Made by a program: the position numbers and the translations under genes
Shown: positions 27,532 through 36,014 of the stretch, one piece after another
How the letters are laid out: every line of letters starts with the position of its first letter
How positions within the stretch are numbered: the first letter of the stretch is position 1
Source of the DNA: Planctomycetaceae bacterium
GTDB taxonomy: Bacteria > Planctomycetota > Planctomycetia > Pirellulales > Pirellulaceae
Direction: 5' to 3'
DNA: 64,000 bases
Assembly (NCBI GenBank): GCA_020638995.1
Contig: JACKHM010000003.1
Span: forward strand, 248,001-312,000
Notes under the pieces: model-generated
Databases searched by the model: none
The model's input: the letters and a program-made list of their open reading frames with translations, nothing else
Told to the model about the DNA's origin: nothing

Positions 27532-28017
27532 TTACGCGGGCGATTGACGAATAAAATGGCCGCTTCGACCGCCGGACTTCTCTTCGAGTTGAATTCGCTC
27601 GATGACCATTTGACGATCAACGGCTTTGCACATGTCGTAGATGGTCAGCGCGGAGACGGAAACTGCCGTTAGTGCTTCCATCTCGACACCCGTTCGTGCT
27701 GTAACACGTGCAGTCGCCTGGATGGCTACGCTGATCTCATCTGGAAAAGTAAACTCGATCGACACAGCATCCAAGCCGATCGGATGGCAGAGCGGGATCA
27801 AGTCGCCAGTTCGCTTGGCGGCCATGATCCCGGCCAAACGCGCAACTTCGAGCACATCACCTTTTGCCAGCCGCCGATCTCGAATCAAACGTAGCGTTTC
27901 CGCACCCATCGTGACGCTCGCGGAAGCTCTGGCCACGCGATCCGAAAGTTTCTTCTGGCTGACATCCACCATCCGGCTGGCGCCGTCTTCGCCGAAGTGG
28001 GAAAGCTCTTTCGACAC
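27532..28017 (-). CDS. moaC: Cyclic pyranopterin monophosphate synthase
   Basis: MoaC makes cyclic pyranopterin monophosphate in molybdenum cofactor synthesis, acting after MoaA. The 161 residues are the usual length. Visible motifs are SRMVDVSQK, the active-site region KRTGDLIPLCHPIGLD, GVEMEALTAVSVSALTIYDMCKAVD, and the final GGRSGHFI. The start is GTG. Genes moaA and moaE were not found in the window. It is the first gene of the moaC-prenyl synthase-birA operon, a set of unrelated cofactor genes. Confidence 0.96.
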   Translation of the reverse strand: MSKELSHFGEDGASRMVDVSQKKLSDRVARASASVTMGAETLRLIRDRRLAKGDVLEVARLAGIMAAKRTGDLIPLCHPIGLDAVSIEFTFPDEISVAIQATARVTARTGVEMEALTAVSVSALTIYDMCKAVDRQMVIERIQLEEKSGGRSGHFIRQSPA

Positions 28018-28160
28018 GGGGCACTCTCAGGATAAGAGACGAAGGGCAGAGATCTCGTAAACTCAACATTGTAGGCCACTCGGTGGCCTCGTCGAGGGCC
28101 GTTTATGCGTCAAGAACCGTGCCCGAGAGCAATCATTAACGGCCATACGCCGAGCTGCTG

Positions 28161-28197
28161 CCAAACAAAAAACCGCCGCGGGGGTCATCCGCGGCGG
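28161..28197 (-). terminator. Rho-independent terminator of the HTH-receiver gene
   Basis: A perfect 9-bp GC stem, ccgccgcgg (28173-28181) and ccgcggcgg (28189-28197), with a 7-base loop. On the minus strand it is followed by TTTTTTGTTT. It lies 44 bp after the stop of the regulator gene at 28241-28813. Confidence 0.9.
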
Positions 28198-28240
28198 ATT
28201 ATTAATCGGCGATGAGCTGCTACCGGAGTAGCAGGTTGTG

Positions 28241-28813
28241 CTAGACGAGTTCCTTCTTCGCACCGATCAGCGTTCGAAGTCGTTCGGCCAAAAGATTGGC
28301 GTCGAATGGCTTCTTGAACGTTTCGTTGATGCTAGAACGATCGAAGCTCATCGGGCTACCGTCGTCAGGGAGTAGAGCGATCAAGATCGTCTCGCCGAAA
28401 TCGGCGTTCTTCCGAAGATTCTGGCAGATTTGCAACGCTTCAACCTTACCGATCGAGAAGTCGGTAATGATGCAGTCAGGGTGGAAACTCTCAGCTTGGA
28501 TACCAGCTTCGAAGCCGCTGGCTGCCACGGCAACCTTAAATCGCTTCTCAGCAGGCAGTTCCCGCTTCAGATTCTCAATCAAAACCTGATCTTGAGCCAC
28601 GATCAATACCTTGGCCATCGCCTCGTCTTCGAGGTCGCCCAAAGGCATGCCGTGCTCTTTCAGGAATCGAATCAGATACTCTCGCGGAATGCGACGGTCC
28701 TGAGATCCGGGGATCCGGTATCCCTTCAAGCGGCCCGAATCGAACCACTTGCTCACCGTACGCGGTGCCACTTTACAGATCTTTGCGACCTGTCCCGTTG
28801 TGAAGACCTTCAT
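28241..28813 (-). CDS. Excisionase-type HTH protein with receiver domain
   Basis: A 190-residue probable transcription regulator. Residues 1-55 form a MerR/excisionase-type winged helix (FTTGQVAKICKVAPRTVSKW, then RIPREYLIRFLKEHG). Residues 66-185 form a response-regulator receiver-like domain (AKVLIVAQDQVLIENLKREL, IITDFSIGKVEALQICQNLR with the likely phosphoacceptor Asp, and TFKKPFDANLLAERL). The order HTH-receiver is the reverse of most response regulators. The ATG at 28813 follows a ggagagcc site. No histidine kinase is adjacent. A strong terminator follows. Confidence 0.86.
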   Translation of the reverse strand: MKVFTTGQVAKICKVAPRTVSKWFDSGRLKGYRIPGSQDRRIPREYLIRFLKEHGMPLGDLEDEAMAKVLIVAQDQVLIENLKRELPAEKRFKVAVAASGFEAGIQAESFHPDCIITDFSIGKVEALQICQNLRKNADFGETILIALLPDDGSPMSFDRSSINETFKKPFDANLLAERLRTLIGAKKELV

Positions 28814-29123
28814 CACAGGCTCTCCAATTACTCGCTCGTTGTTTTCGGTCAACTAATCTGCCGTAGGCAAACTAGCTGTGCCCCTTGCTTATGTGCACGA
28901 TCGACAATGATCTTTTTCTTGTTGCGGGAACCAGAAAACACACATAAACATCTGGGTCAGGGCTTGGAACTTGCTTCTAGTGTGTGGCGGAGGATCAGGT
29001 CCTTCTGAGCCGCAGCCTCTTACGAACAACATCGGCAACTTTGATAGCATGAGGTTGGTTAAAATCCGCAAAATGGAGAAGCTTGCTAAGGGCTTCGTTT
29101 TCGGATCTTCGTGCCGGACCTCG
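28814..29123. other. Gene-free stretch, left part of a 1-kb gap
   Basis: No coding sequence, tRNA or repeat could be recognised. It holds the upstream region of the HTH-receiver gene on the minus strand. A ggatcaggtcc...gcagcc segment near 28990 faintly recalls SRP RNA but lacks the tetraloop. Confidence 0.4.
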
Positions 29124-29555
29124 ACTATCCTTTCATCTGGTACTCGACGAAGTACTTTCCGTTAGGGAAGTTGATACAGAGAGCGCAACGGTCGTCGGGC
29201 CAACGAACGCTGTACTCAAACAAAGGCATTGCGAGCCTTTGGCAAGGCTCCCCCTGGGCATGCTTCCATCGAATCGTCTCCTTTGCAGAAGACAGGTTCG
29301 ATAAGAACAAACCCTCCGAATGTTAGTTTCGATTCGGAAGGGTGTATTTCTTGAGCCCGTTTCGCAGATCGTAGCGAAGGAAACAGTCCGCACGGTAGAA
29401 ATGGACGTTTCGATAGAGAAAACGTGTTTGATCGCGTTGGAGAATACGAATCCCGCGAGCTGTTGCATCAAAGAGAGTCGCGAAGTCGGGTTGTGTCTCC
29501 GCGTCAAAGAGTTTGCGTAAGTGGGCGGTAGTTTGCGAGTCGCGACGCGATTAAC
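29124..29555 (-). pseudogene. Possible decayed coding sequence with in-frame stops
   Basis: On the minus strand, one frame reads through about 430 bases with stops only at about 29325 and 29553. It gives plausible protein-like stretches: LRKLFDAETQPDFATLFDA, RFLYRNVHFYRADCFLRYDL, and after the internal stop FEYSVRWPDDRCALCINFPN ending KYFVEYQMKG. No start codon suits an intact gene and no family was recognised. It could be a remnant of a transferred gene, or chance; the opposite strand is also partly open. Confidence 0.25.
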
Positions 29556-29848
29556 GATTTCGTGTTTCCCGAAAACGCTCGTCCTCAAATCGCTCATAGC
29601 TTTGTAGGGAACACTGGAGCGTCTTGTTCTATCCGACAGATGCTCGCGTTTTTCATGAGGAGAGGAATGGCATGGACCGGATGGGGACCGGCGCGGTCAA
29701 GACTACCGGTGTTTAGTGCTCCCCAGCAGTTCGCAGCAATCACATATGTGCGCGCCAACCGACTTAGCCTGCGTCGGGCACTTTTTACGGTGACTTGCCA
29801 TGTCCCGATCCGTCAACGCGGCGCAGCTTCGCGGGGCGGTAAACGCAA
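29556..29848. other. Gene-free stretch after the Na/Pi symporter gene
   Basis: Nothing certain is present. A short stem ccgac...gtcgg followed by gcacttttt (about 29759-29787, plus strand) resembles a weak terminator. On the minus strand a 32-codon frame rich in Cys and Lys lies across it, without a ribosome-binding site. Confidence 0.35.
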
Positions 29849-31528
29849 TTACTCGCCCGAAATGGACTCTGCGATATTCTGCGAGTGATCTCGGACGCGG
29901 GCATAGGCATTCAGCGTGGCGAGCCAAGCGATCGATACCGGCGGGGCGATCGCTCCGTCGGATAACTCTTCGAGGTGCCGCCGGCGTAGCATCTTTAGCT
30001 CGGTTCGTATTCGCTTTGCCAAGGGCGTCGTCTTTGCGAGCACATTGGCATTGTTCTGCAAAAACGCTTCGTTGACCGCGGCAAGATACTCGGCGATGTG
30101 CCGATTTAGCTCTGCCAGACTCGCAAGCTGCTGTGCGGTGAAGCGATGCCCATCACGACGCAACTTACGATCAAAATTGTCCAGGTTCACAAGATAGTCG
30201 CTGACCGATTCGTACTCGTCGGCAATTCGCAGCTGTTCTCTGGCCTCCTCCGCCACGGCATGGGGAACATTGCCAGACAACAAGTTAGTCACAAAGTGCG
30301 CAATTTCGTCCTGCATTGAATCGAGTATTTGTTCACGGCGCTTCAAACTGTCGGCTAGTTTCTTATCTGGTTCGTCCTGTTGGCACAACTCGCCCAGCCA
30401 GCCAAGCATCTTCGCGCAACCATCGCCCATCTTGACGATTTCCTTGCGGGATTGCTCTATGGCCAATGATGGCGTTTCGACCATCCGTATGTCGAGATCC
30501 GTGAGGTGAGGTTTCTCCTTGAACGACTTCGAAGGCACAATTCGACTCAACAACCGCACCAACGTCGGTGCGAACGGCAAGAATAGTAAGGTATTTATCA
30601 CATTAAACACGCTGTGCGTCGCCGCGATCGCCGCGGTCGTATGAGGAAACACCTCGACGCCATTCTGCACCTCGGCCTTTGACACGTCGCCGTCAACGAG
30701 CCACTGGATACCTTCGATGTACCATCCGAAGATCAGAGTGATCCAGAAGACACCGATGATGTTAAACAGCACATGAAAGTAGGCCGCGCGGCGTGCATTC
30801 GTGGTTGCTCCAATCGATGCGAGAAGTGCCGTGATTGTTGTTCCAATGTTCTCGCCCAAGACGAGAGCGGCAGCGGTCTCGTACGAGATCACGCCCTGAA
30901 ACGCCAGTGAGATCGTTATGCCCAGGGTCGCGGACGAGGACTGAACGACCATCGTGAGAAGGCAGCCGGCAATCGCACACCCAAGGACGCCCACGTAACT
31001 ATCCGCATGGAATCGTTGGAACCACGCTTCAAACTCCGGCAACTCTTTGATGATCGCGCACGCATCCTTCATGATCTCCAAACCAAAGAACACCATGCCC
31101 ACTCCCATAAATGCCATGGCCCAGTAACGCCACCGATCTCCTTTGGAAAACAAATAAATGAAAGCCGCAGCTCCGAGGATTGGCAAACCATATTTCCCAA
31201 TCTTGAGGACGAGAATCCAGCCCGTAATCGTGGTGCCAATGTTGGCGCCCATAATGACTCCAACACCCTGAGCCAGTTCCATCACGCCGCTGTTCACGAA
31301 TCCGACGACCATGACGGTTGTCACAGAGCTAGATTGAACGACAACGGTGACGACTGTTCCGACGATCGTCGCAAGAAATCGGTTATTGGTCGCCAAACCG
31401 ATCATTCGACGAAGACTGCTCCCGGCAACGGCTTGCATTCCGTCGGACATGTATTTCATTCCGAGCAGAAATATCCCCAGCCCTCCGATGATTTCGCAGG
31501 CCATCTTAACAAGAGTTGCAAGTTCCAC
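29849..31528 (-). CDS. Na+/phosphate cotransporter with PhoU-like domain
   Basis: A 559-residue inner membrane protein of the NptA/PNaS family, importing phosphate with sodium. The N-terminal part has two inverted Na/Pi repeats, each with a QSS motif (VVQSSSVTTVMVVGF and VVQSSSATLGITIS), and about eight membrane helices. Residues 350-550 form a cytoplasmic PhoU-like helical bundle. The GTG at 31528 follows a gagg site by 9 bases; an ATG 24 bp inside lacks a site. A candidate Pho box lies 35 bp upstream, pointing to control by phosphate starvation. Confidence 0.9.
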   Translation of the reverse strand: MELATLVKMACEIIGGLGIFLLGMKYMSDGMQAVAGSSLRRMIGLATNNRFLATIVGTVVTVVVQSSSVTTVMVVGFVNSGVMELAQGVGVIMGANIGTTITGWILVLKIGKYGLPILGAAAFIYLFSKGDRWRYWAMAFMGVGMVFFGLEIMKDACAIIKELPEFEAWFQRFHADSYVGVLGCAIAGCLLTMVVQSSSATLGITISLAFQGVISYETAAALVLGENIGTTITALLASIGATTNARRAAYFHVLFNIIGVFWITLIFGWYIEGIQWLVDGDVSKAEVQNGVEVFPHTTAAIAATHSVFNVINTLLFLPFAPTLVRLLSRIVPSKSFKEKPHLTDLDIRMVETPSLAIEQSRKEIVKMGDGCAKMLGWLGELCQQDEPDKKLADSLKRREQILDSMQDEIAHFVTNLLSGNVPHAVAEEAREQLRIADEYESVSDYLVNLDNFDRKLRRDGHRFTAQQLASLAELNRHIAEYLAAVNEAFLQNNANVLAKTTPLAKRIRTELKMLRRRHLEELSDGAIAPPVSIAWLATLNAYARVRDHSQNIAESISGE

Positions 31529-31562
31529 GGAGCGAGCCTCTTCGGTGCGCAGGCATTTGAGT

Positions 31563-31580
31563 TGTTAAGAACATGTTAAG
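31563..31580 (-). promoter_or_regulatory. Candidate Pho box upstream of Na/Pi symporter
   Basis: On the minus strand the sequence reads CTTAACA-TGTT-CTTAACA: two exact 7-base direct repeats with an 11-bp period, 35 bp upstream of the symporter start. This matches the form of PhoB/PhoP sites, especially the TTAACA repeats with 5-base spacing known for Bacillus PhoP. No regulator gene is nearby. The remaining sequence to 31898 shows no other gene or signal. Confidence 0.55.
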
Positions 31581-31898
31581 ACGCGGATTCTACGGGCCCA
31601 CACTTGCAAAACAAGTCCCCAATCCATGCGTATAGCGCCACGAAACTTTGGGCGGCACGGTCGAACGAAACGGCGGCTCCCAGTCTGGCGAGTAGTACGA
31701 GGTTGTATTTCAACGTGTGTCCGTCGCCAAAACGACTGACTCAAGATCGAACATCGGCGAATCAGTCACGTCATGCGAGTTGCGGCGACGCCTTGCTACG
31801 TCGCGAACGGCCAGTCCCATGTTTTGCAGCGTTCGGTACACTACTTGCAGGTCAGTAATCTAAGAAAGTCATTCAAAGAACGAGATGGGAGGACAATC

Positions 31899-32435
31899 AT
31901 GTCAGACTCCAATATCGCCCCCACCAAATCGACTGTTGATGGCGACAGAATCCGGTTGCTCATAGCGGATCTGGCGAATGATGACGCGGGGGTTCGTATG
32001 GCGGCCCGGGCAGGATTGGCCGAAGTTGGACCGGCTGCCGTCGAAGCGCTCAATGTTTCATTACTCGATCCCCAGCAGCACGTGAGGTGGGAAGCAGCGA
32101 AAACGCTCGAAGCGATCGCTGACGTAAGCGCGGCGACAGCCCTTGTCGCGGCTTTGCATGACGAAGACGCGGACGTGCGGTGGGTTGCAGGCGAAGCCTT
32201 GGTAGCCCTGGGCGGCGGAGCCCTGCCGCCGCTGTTGAGCGAGTTGATCCGGCACAGCCACTCAAGCGACTTCTGCCGCGGTGCACATCATGTCCTGCAC
32301 GACTTGGCGAAGGCTGGACATGGGGAGTTGTTGTCTCCAGTCATTCAAGCCTTGGATGGCCCGGAGCCGGGAGTCGCCGCACCGCCGATGGCTTTCAAGC
32401 TCCTGCAATTCCTGACGTTTGGTACGGGCGTGTGA
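31899..32435 (+). CDS. HEAT-repeat protein
   Basis: A 178-residue alpha-solenoid protein. The ATG at 31899 follows an excellent gggagg site by 6 bases, so the longer upstream frame is ignored. Three to four HEAT/PBS-lyase-type repeats are visible: VRMAARAGLAEVGPAAVEAL, VRWEAAKTLEAIAD and VRWVAGEALVALGGGALPPL. The last 50 residues are non-repetitive (GFKLLQ-like AFKLLQFLTFG). Such proteins act as protein-binding scaffolds; the partner is unknown. It converges with atpG. Confidence 0.82.
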   Translation: MSDSNIAPTKSTVDGDRIRLLIADLANDDAGVRMAARAGLAEVGPAAVEALNVSLLDPQQHVRWEAAKTLEAIADVSAATALVAALHDEDADVRWVAGEALVALGGGALPPLLSELIRHSHSSDFCRGAHHVLHDLAKAGHGELLSPVIQALDGPEPGVAAPPMAFKLLQFLTFGTGV

Positions 32436-32543
32436 TGCCACTCTCGTATGCATTCTCGCAAGGCAAATTGCGCACGATAGATGCTGCTTCGACGTTCCGT
32501 CGGGTGCGTCGCGGGAGTAAGGACAGCCTGTGACGCATCAGCA

Positions 32544-33371
32544 CTAGTGCTGCAAGCGTCGTCTCCCTCCCGCGACGATGTCCAGCAACTCTTGTGTTGA
32601 AGCTTCGCTGCGCGCGTTCGCAAGTCTTCGCGATGTCGTAGTCGTCGAGCTGTCGAGCCATTCGAGGGCAGATTCGGCGGCAAGCAATCGCATGCCGTGC
32701 TCGGCGGCAATGGCATCGAGAAGTATTTCATATAGAGTGATGTACAAGAACTCACGGACTGCGCTCGAAGTCAGCTTAGATGATTCGGTATAAGGCGACC
32801 GACGTAGCGGGCTGGTCGCGGCTATGGGCTCGATGGGCAGGACTCGCACCGAATGGGGCGAGAAGTGTCCCACGCCCTCAAACGCGGCAGATACAACCTG
32901 CAGTCCGCTAATCCTCGACGCTGTGTACGATTCCAATACGTCTTGTGCAAGACCGAGCAGAAGTTGCGAAAGCCCCTCGATACTGGCCGGGGCATCGTAT
33001 TTGCGAATTGGAACCGAGACGTATTTCTTGAGCGCCGCTCGAGCGCGGTGGCCCACGGAGAATATGGTCTGTACGCGATGCCGTTTTGCTTCCGACACGG
33101 CCAACCGAGAAAGCCTCGAATTGTAATCGCCGCAGAGGCCCAAGTCTGAAGCAATCACAAGCAAACCGAGGGGTGCGCCGATGTGCAACGGCTGATGAAG
33201 TCCAATCTCGGCGATAATCGTGTCCATCTCGGTGCGATATTTGCGAGCGGCAGGCAATGTTTGCCGCACGCGTCGGTAATGATGAGCGGACAGAGATCTC
33301 ATCGCAGCAACGGCATCTCGTAATGCCGACAAAGTCTGTAAGCGGTGCTGGAGATATTGTTGCCGTTTCAT
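32544..33371 (-). CDS. atpG: N-ATPase gamma subunit
   Basis: Gamma is the rotor shaft linking F1 to the c ring. The 275-residue product starts at an ATG at 33371, giving the normal N-terminal helix (LQTLSALRDAVAAMRSLSAH); a GTG at 33425 is the alternative. The C-terminal helix (RLLAAESALEWLD, then RLANARSEASTQELLDIVAG) matches the conserved gamma end. The middle part is divergent, as is normal for N-ATPases. It is the last gene of the operon, 102 bp after atpA. Confidence 0.88.
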   Translation of the reverse strand: MKRQQYLQHRLQTLSALRDAVAAMRSLSAHHYRRVRQTLPAARKYRTEMDTIIAEIGLHQPLHIGAPLGLLVIASDLGLCGDYNSRLSRLAVSEAKRHRVQTIFSVGHRARAALKKYVSVPIRKYDAPASIEGLSQLLLGLAQDVLESYTASRISGLQVVSAAFEGVGHFSPHSVRVLPIEPIAATSPLRRSPYTESSKLTSSAVREFLYITLYEILLDAIAAEHGMRLLAAESALEWLDSSTTTTSRRLANARSEASTQELLDIVAGGRRRLQH

Positions 33372-33473
33372 AGATTCGACGGGGTGGGCATTTTTTAGAT
33401 TGACATCTCTCCCAACGTCACACACAAACCATCCTTGCCGGATGAGCCAGAATGGACTTCCCGCGTAGCGACG

Positions 33474-34991
33474 CTAAGGTTCCTCTCTTGGGATTCGGTC
33501 TCGTGCTTCACCGATCAGCTTCTTCATGGATTCGAACTGGTCCTCTGAAGGTATTTCACCGCGGTCCAGTGCAGCGACAATGTCAGGAAGTTGCTGTTGC
33601 GCGAGGTCAACTAGCGCATCGATCACTAACACTGCTTGCCCAGGACTCAGTTCATTCAACCAATGCCTGCTGACGGCGGTTAAGGTGATGACTTGGCGGG
33701 CCACACTTCGGGGGCTCAGGCGTTTCTGACGCAACAACGTTCGCAGGATGTTACCCTCTCGCAATGTCGTCTGCGTCGCTACGTCGATGTCCAAGCCTAC
33801 TCGCGACAGCTTCTCCAAGGATTCAAATCTCGACAGTTGGATCTTGAAGTTCTTTGCCGCACGACGCATCGGGGGAGGCTGCGCAACGCTGCCGATGCGC
33901 GAGACGCTCCGTCCAATATCAATCGCCGGTCGCAAGTCTCGTTCAAACCGACCGGTATCGAGATAGATCTGGCCGTCCGTGATCGAGATCAAATTCGTCG
34001 GAATGTACGCTGATATATCGCCATCAGTCGTCTCGACGATCGGAAACGCGGTCACAGAACCGCCGCCGTTTTCGCTGTTCAACGGCGCAGCTCGTTCGAG
34101 CAGTTCAGCGTGCAAATAGAAGATGTCACCAGGATAAGCCTCGCGTCCCGGTGGTCGATCGAGCAGCAACGCCAACTCGCGGTAGGCATCTGCGTGTTTC
34201 GTGAGATCGTCATAGACAACGAGTGCATTGCCGCCGCTGTCCCGGAATGATTCCGCGAGCGAGGCTCCGGCGAGTGGTGCCAAGTATTGCAAACCTGGGC
34301 TGTCCGATGCATACGCAGCAATTATCGCCGTATTCGATAAACAACCAGCCCGCTCCAATGTATCTCGTAGTGCTCGCACGCGAGACATAGGTTGGCCGAT
34401 CATCACATAAACACACGCCACATCTCCCGGCCTTTGTGCGGCGACGAAGTCGATCGCCAATGCAGTCTTGCCCACATTTCGATCGCCAACAATCAATTCG
34501 CGTTGTCCGCGCCCGATGGGTATCGCCGCGTCGATGGCCATTACACCCGTCCACAGAGTGCGGCTAACGCTCTGCCGCTGGATGATCTCGGGCGCCGGTC
34601 GAAACAGCGAGAACAAGCGCTCGCCTCCAAGCGGCGGCCCTTCGTCCAACGGATTGCCGAGTGGATCGAGCACGCGGCCTAACGCTTCCGGACCAACTGG
34701 CAACTCCGGAAGTCTCCGAAGTCCGACGACGCCATCTCCCTCGCGCACGCGCGACCCACCGGCCAAGAGCACGGCGCCCAACTCGTCCGATCGCAAATCG
34801 AAGGCGATTCCGTAGGCCCCTGAATCGAAGGCCAGCAGCTCTTCGTATCGCACGTTTTCCAATCCGGCAACCGCAGCCACGCCATCCCCGACTCGACGAA
34901 CAACACCACGCGGTGCGAGTCCGTCAGCGAGCCGAACCGAGCGAGCCGCTGTCGTCAGGTCGCTTGCGATCGAGGATAAGTGATCAGGCAT
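33474..34991 (-). CDS. atpA: N-ATPase alpha subunit
   Basis: The 505-residue non-catalytic F1 subunit. The ATG at 34991 overlaps the atpF stop by 8 bp (ATGCCTGA) and removes an implausible N-terminal extension. Motifs are GDRNVGKTALAIDF (P-loop), VYVMIGQ, DSPGLQYLAPLAGASLAE and YDDLTKHADAYRELALLL. The C-terminal helical domain includes QLPDIVAALDRG. As usual for N-ATPases, no delta subunit gene is associated; the b subunit N- or C-terminal region may take over its role. Confidence 0.95.
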   Translation of the reverse strand: MPDHLSSIASDLTTAARSVRLADGLAPRGVVRRVGDGVAAVAGLENVRYEELLAFDSGAYGIAFDLRSDELGAVLLAGGSRVREGDGVVGLRRLPELPVGPEALGRVLDPLGNPLDEGPPLGGERLFSLFRPAPEIIQRQSVSRTLWTGVMAIDAAIPIGRGQRELIVGDRNVGKTALAIDFVAAQRPGDVACVYVMIGQPMSRVRALRDTLERAGCLSNTAIIAAYASDSPGLQYLAPLAGASLAESFRDSGGNALVVYDDLTKHADAYRELALLLDRPPGREAYPGDIFYLHAELLERAAPLNSENGGGSVTAFPIVETTDGDISAYIPTNLISITDGQIYLDTGRFERDLRPAIDIGRSVSRIGSVAQPPPMRRAAKNFKIQLSRFESLEKLSRVGLDIDVATQTTLREGNILRTLLRQKRLSPRSVARQVITLTAVSRHWLNELSPGQAVLVIDALVDLAQQQLPDIVAALDRGEIPSEDQFESMKKLIGEARDRIPREEP

Positions 34992-35739
34992 TGTTTGTGC
35001 CCTGCAAAGGATGGTGGCCATTGCCGTGCCGCGACATTTCCTGAACGAGCGAGCGACGAGCAAATTGCGTCAGGCCGCTGACTGATGCGTCAATCAATCC
35101 CTGCGAGGTTGCGATGCGAACGCCGGCTCCCAGTCCATCGGTTGTTCGGTAAGCCGCATTTGTCGCAGCTTGGCCCAAGGCGTCATTCAATGCGGTGATT
35201 TGCTCGTCGGACAGCGGCGCGGATGACTCGATCTTAACGGGCGCGAGTGTCCCCGGGGAGAGTGCACGAACCTGTCGGCATGCGGAGTCAACGAGAGCAG
35301 AATGAAGATCTGGGCCACCTATCTGGCGAAACAATTGGCCGACGGTCTCAGCAGCGGCAGTCGCCGCGACCTCCGCCAACGTATCACGCTGGGTGTCCGA
35401 TAAGCGAGTTGCCTCGCGGCGACTCATAGCTCGCTCCCTTTCAGACACCGCCCGAGCTTCGTCCAAGATCTGCTCGGCTTTGCGCCTTGCCGAATCGAGT
35501 TCACGTGTTCGCAGGTCGTTCAATTCAACCTGCAAACTGGCACGCGTTGCTTCGATATCGTGCTGTACCTTTTCCGCGTCGGCGAGCTTTTTACTCGCCT
35601 GATCTTCCAACGCTTCGAACTTCGCGCGACGATCCACCAACGCTTGTCGCACGGGCTGGAAAAACAGCCAGCTCAGCACTGCGGCCAGCACTAAAAAGTT
35701 TGCTGCCTCAAACAGGAATGTTGTCCAGGTCGGTGACAC
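34984..35739 (-). CDS. atpF: N-ATPase b subunit (long form)
   Basis: A 251-residue stator subunit: one N-terminal membrane helix (FLVLAAVLSWLFFQPVRQ) and a long charged coiled coil (about 40-135) rich in Lys, Glu and Arg. It is much longer than a normal b subunit of about 160 residues. The extra C-terminal region (about 150-251, LSPGTLAPVKIESSAPLSDE and onward) has delta-like features such as LNDALGQ...YRTTDGLGAGVRI, so it probably replaces the missing delta subunit as in other N-ATPases. It starts 2 bp after atpE and overlaps atpA. Confidence 0.9.
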   Translation of the reverse strand: MSPTWTTFLFEAANFLVLAAVLSWLFFQPVRQALVDRRAKFEALEDQASKKLADAEKVQHDIEATRASLQVELNDLRTRELDSARRKAEQILDEARAVSERERAMSRREATRLSDTQRDTLAEVAATAAAETVGQLFRQIGGPDLHSALVDSACRQVRALSPGTLAPVKIESSAPLSDEQITALNDALGQAATNAAYRTTDGLGAGVRIATSQGLIDASVSGLTQFARRSLVQEMSRHGNGHHPLQGTNNA

Positions 35740-35741
35740 GA

Positions 35742-36008
35742 CTAGCCGCCTGTAGTTTCAAGGAACGGATTTGCAAACAACAAGATCAACGCAACGACGA
35801 GGCAGAAAATCGCCGTTGACTCGACCATCGCAAGGCATACGAAAAGCGTCCGCGTTATCGACGAAGCCTCATCGGGCTGTCGGGCAAGCGCGTCCATCGC
35901 GGCAGCGCCGATGCGGCTTTCGCCGATCGCCGCTCCAACCGCACCGAGTCCCATCGTTAGAGCTGCACCCGCCATCGCGACCACTGCGATGATTGTCTGT
36001 TCGTTCAT
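35742..36008 (-). CDS. atpE: N-ATPase c subunit, Na+-type
   Basis: An 88-residue two-helix proteolipid that forms the rotor ring. Helix 2 has AMVESTAIF with Glu63, Ser64 and Thr65, the ligand pattern of Na+-translocating rings. Helix 1 carries Glu30 (AAIGESRIG) at the place of the Gln ligand in the Ilyobacter ring. The loop RQP (residues 43-45) is conserved. Two carboxylates per hairpin are a reported feature of N-ATPases. It lies between atpB and atpF. Confidence 0.95.
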   Translation of the reverse strand: MNEQTIIAVVAMAGAALTMGLGAVGAAIGESRIGAAAMDALARQPDEASSITRTLFVCLAMVESTAIFCLVVALILLFANPFLETTGG

Positions 36009-36014
36009 GGTTCG

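Noticed and set aside
28975..29025. SRP RNA-like words (caggtcc, gcagcc)
   Set aside because: The conserved GNAR/GGAA tetraloop and the pairing of helix 8 are missing.
29703..29927. 74-codon minus-strand frame downstream of the symporter
   Set aside because: Overlaps the symporter end in another frame. The free part is 32 codons with no ribosome-binding site.
32539..32552. 14-bp palindrome cagcactagtgctg at the atpG stop
   Set aside because: A short perfect palindrome without loop, partly coding; likely chance.
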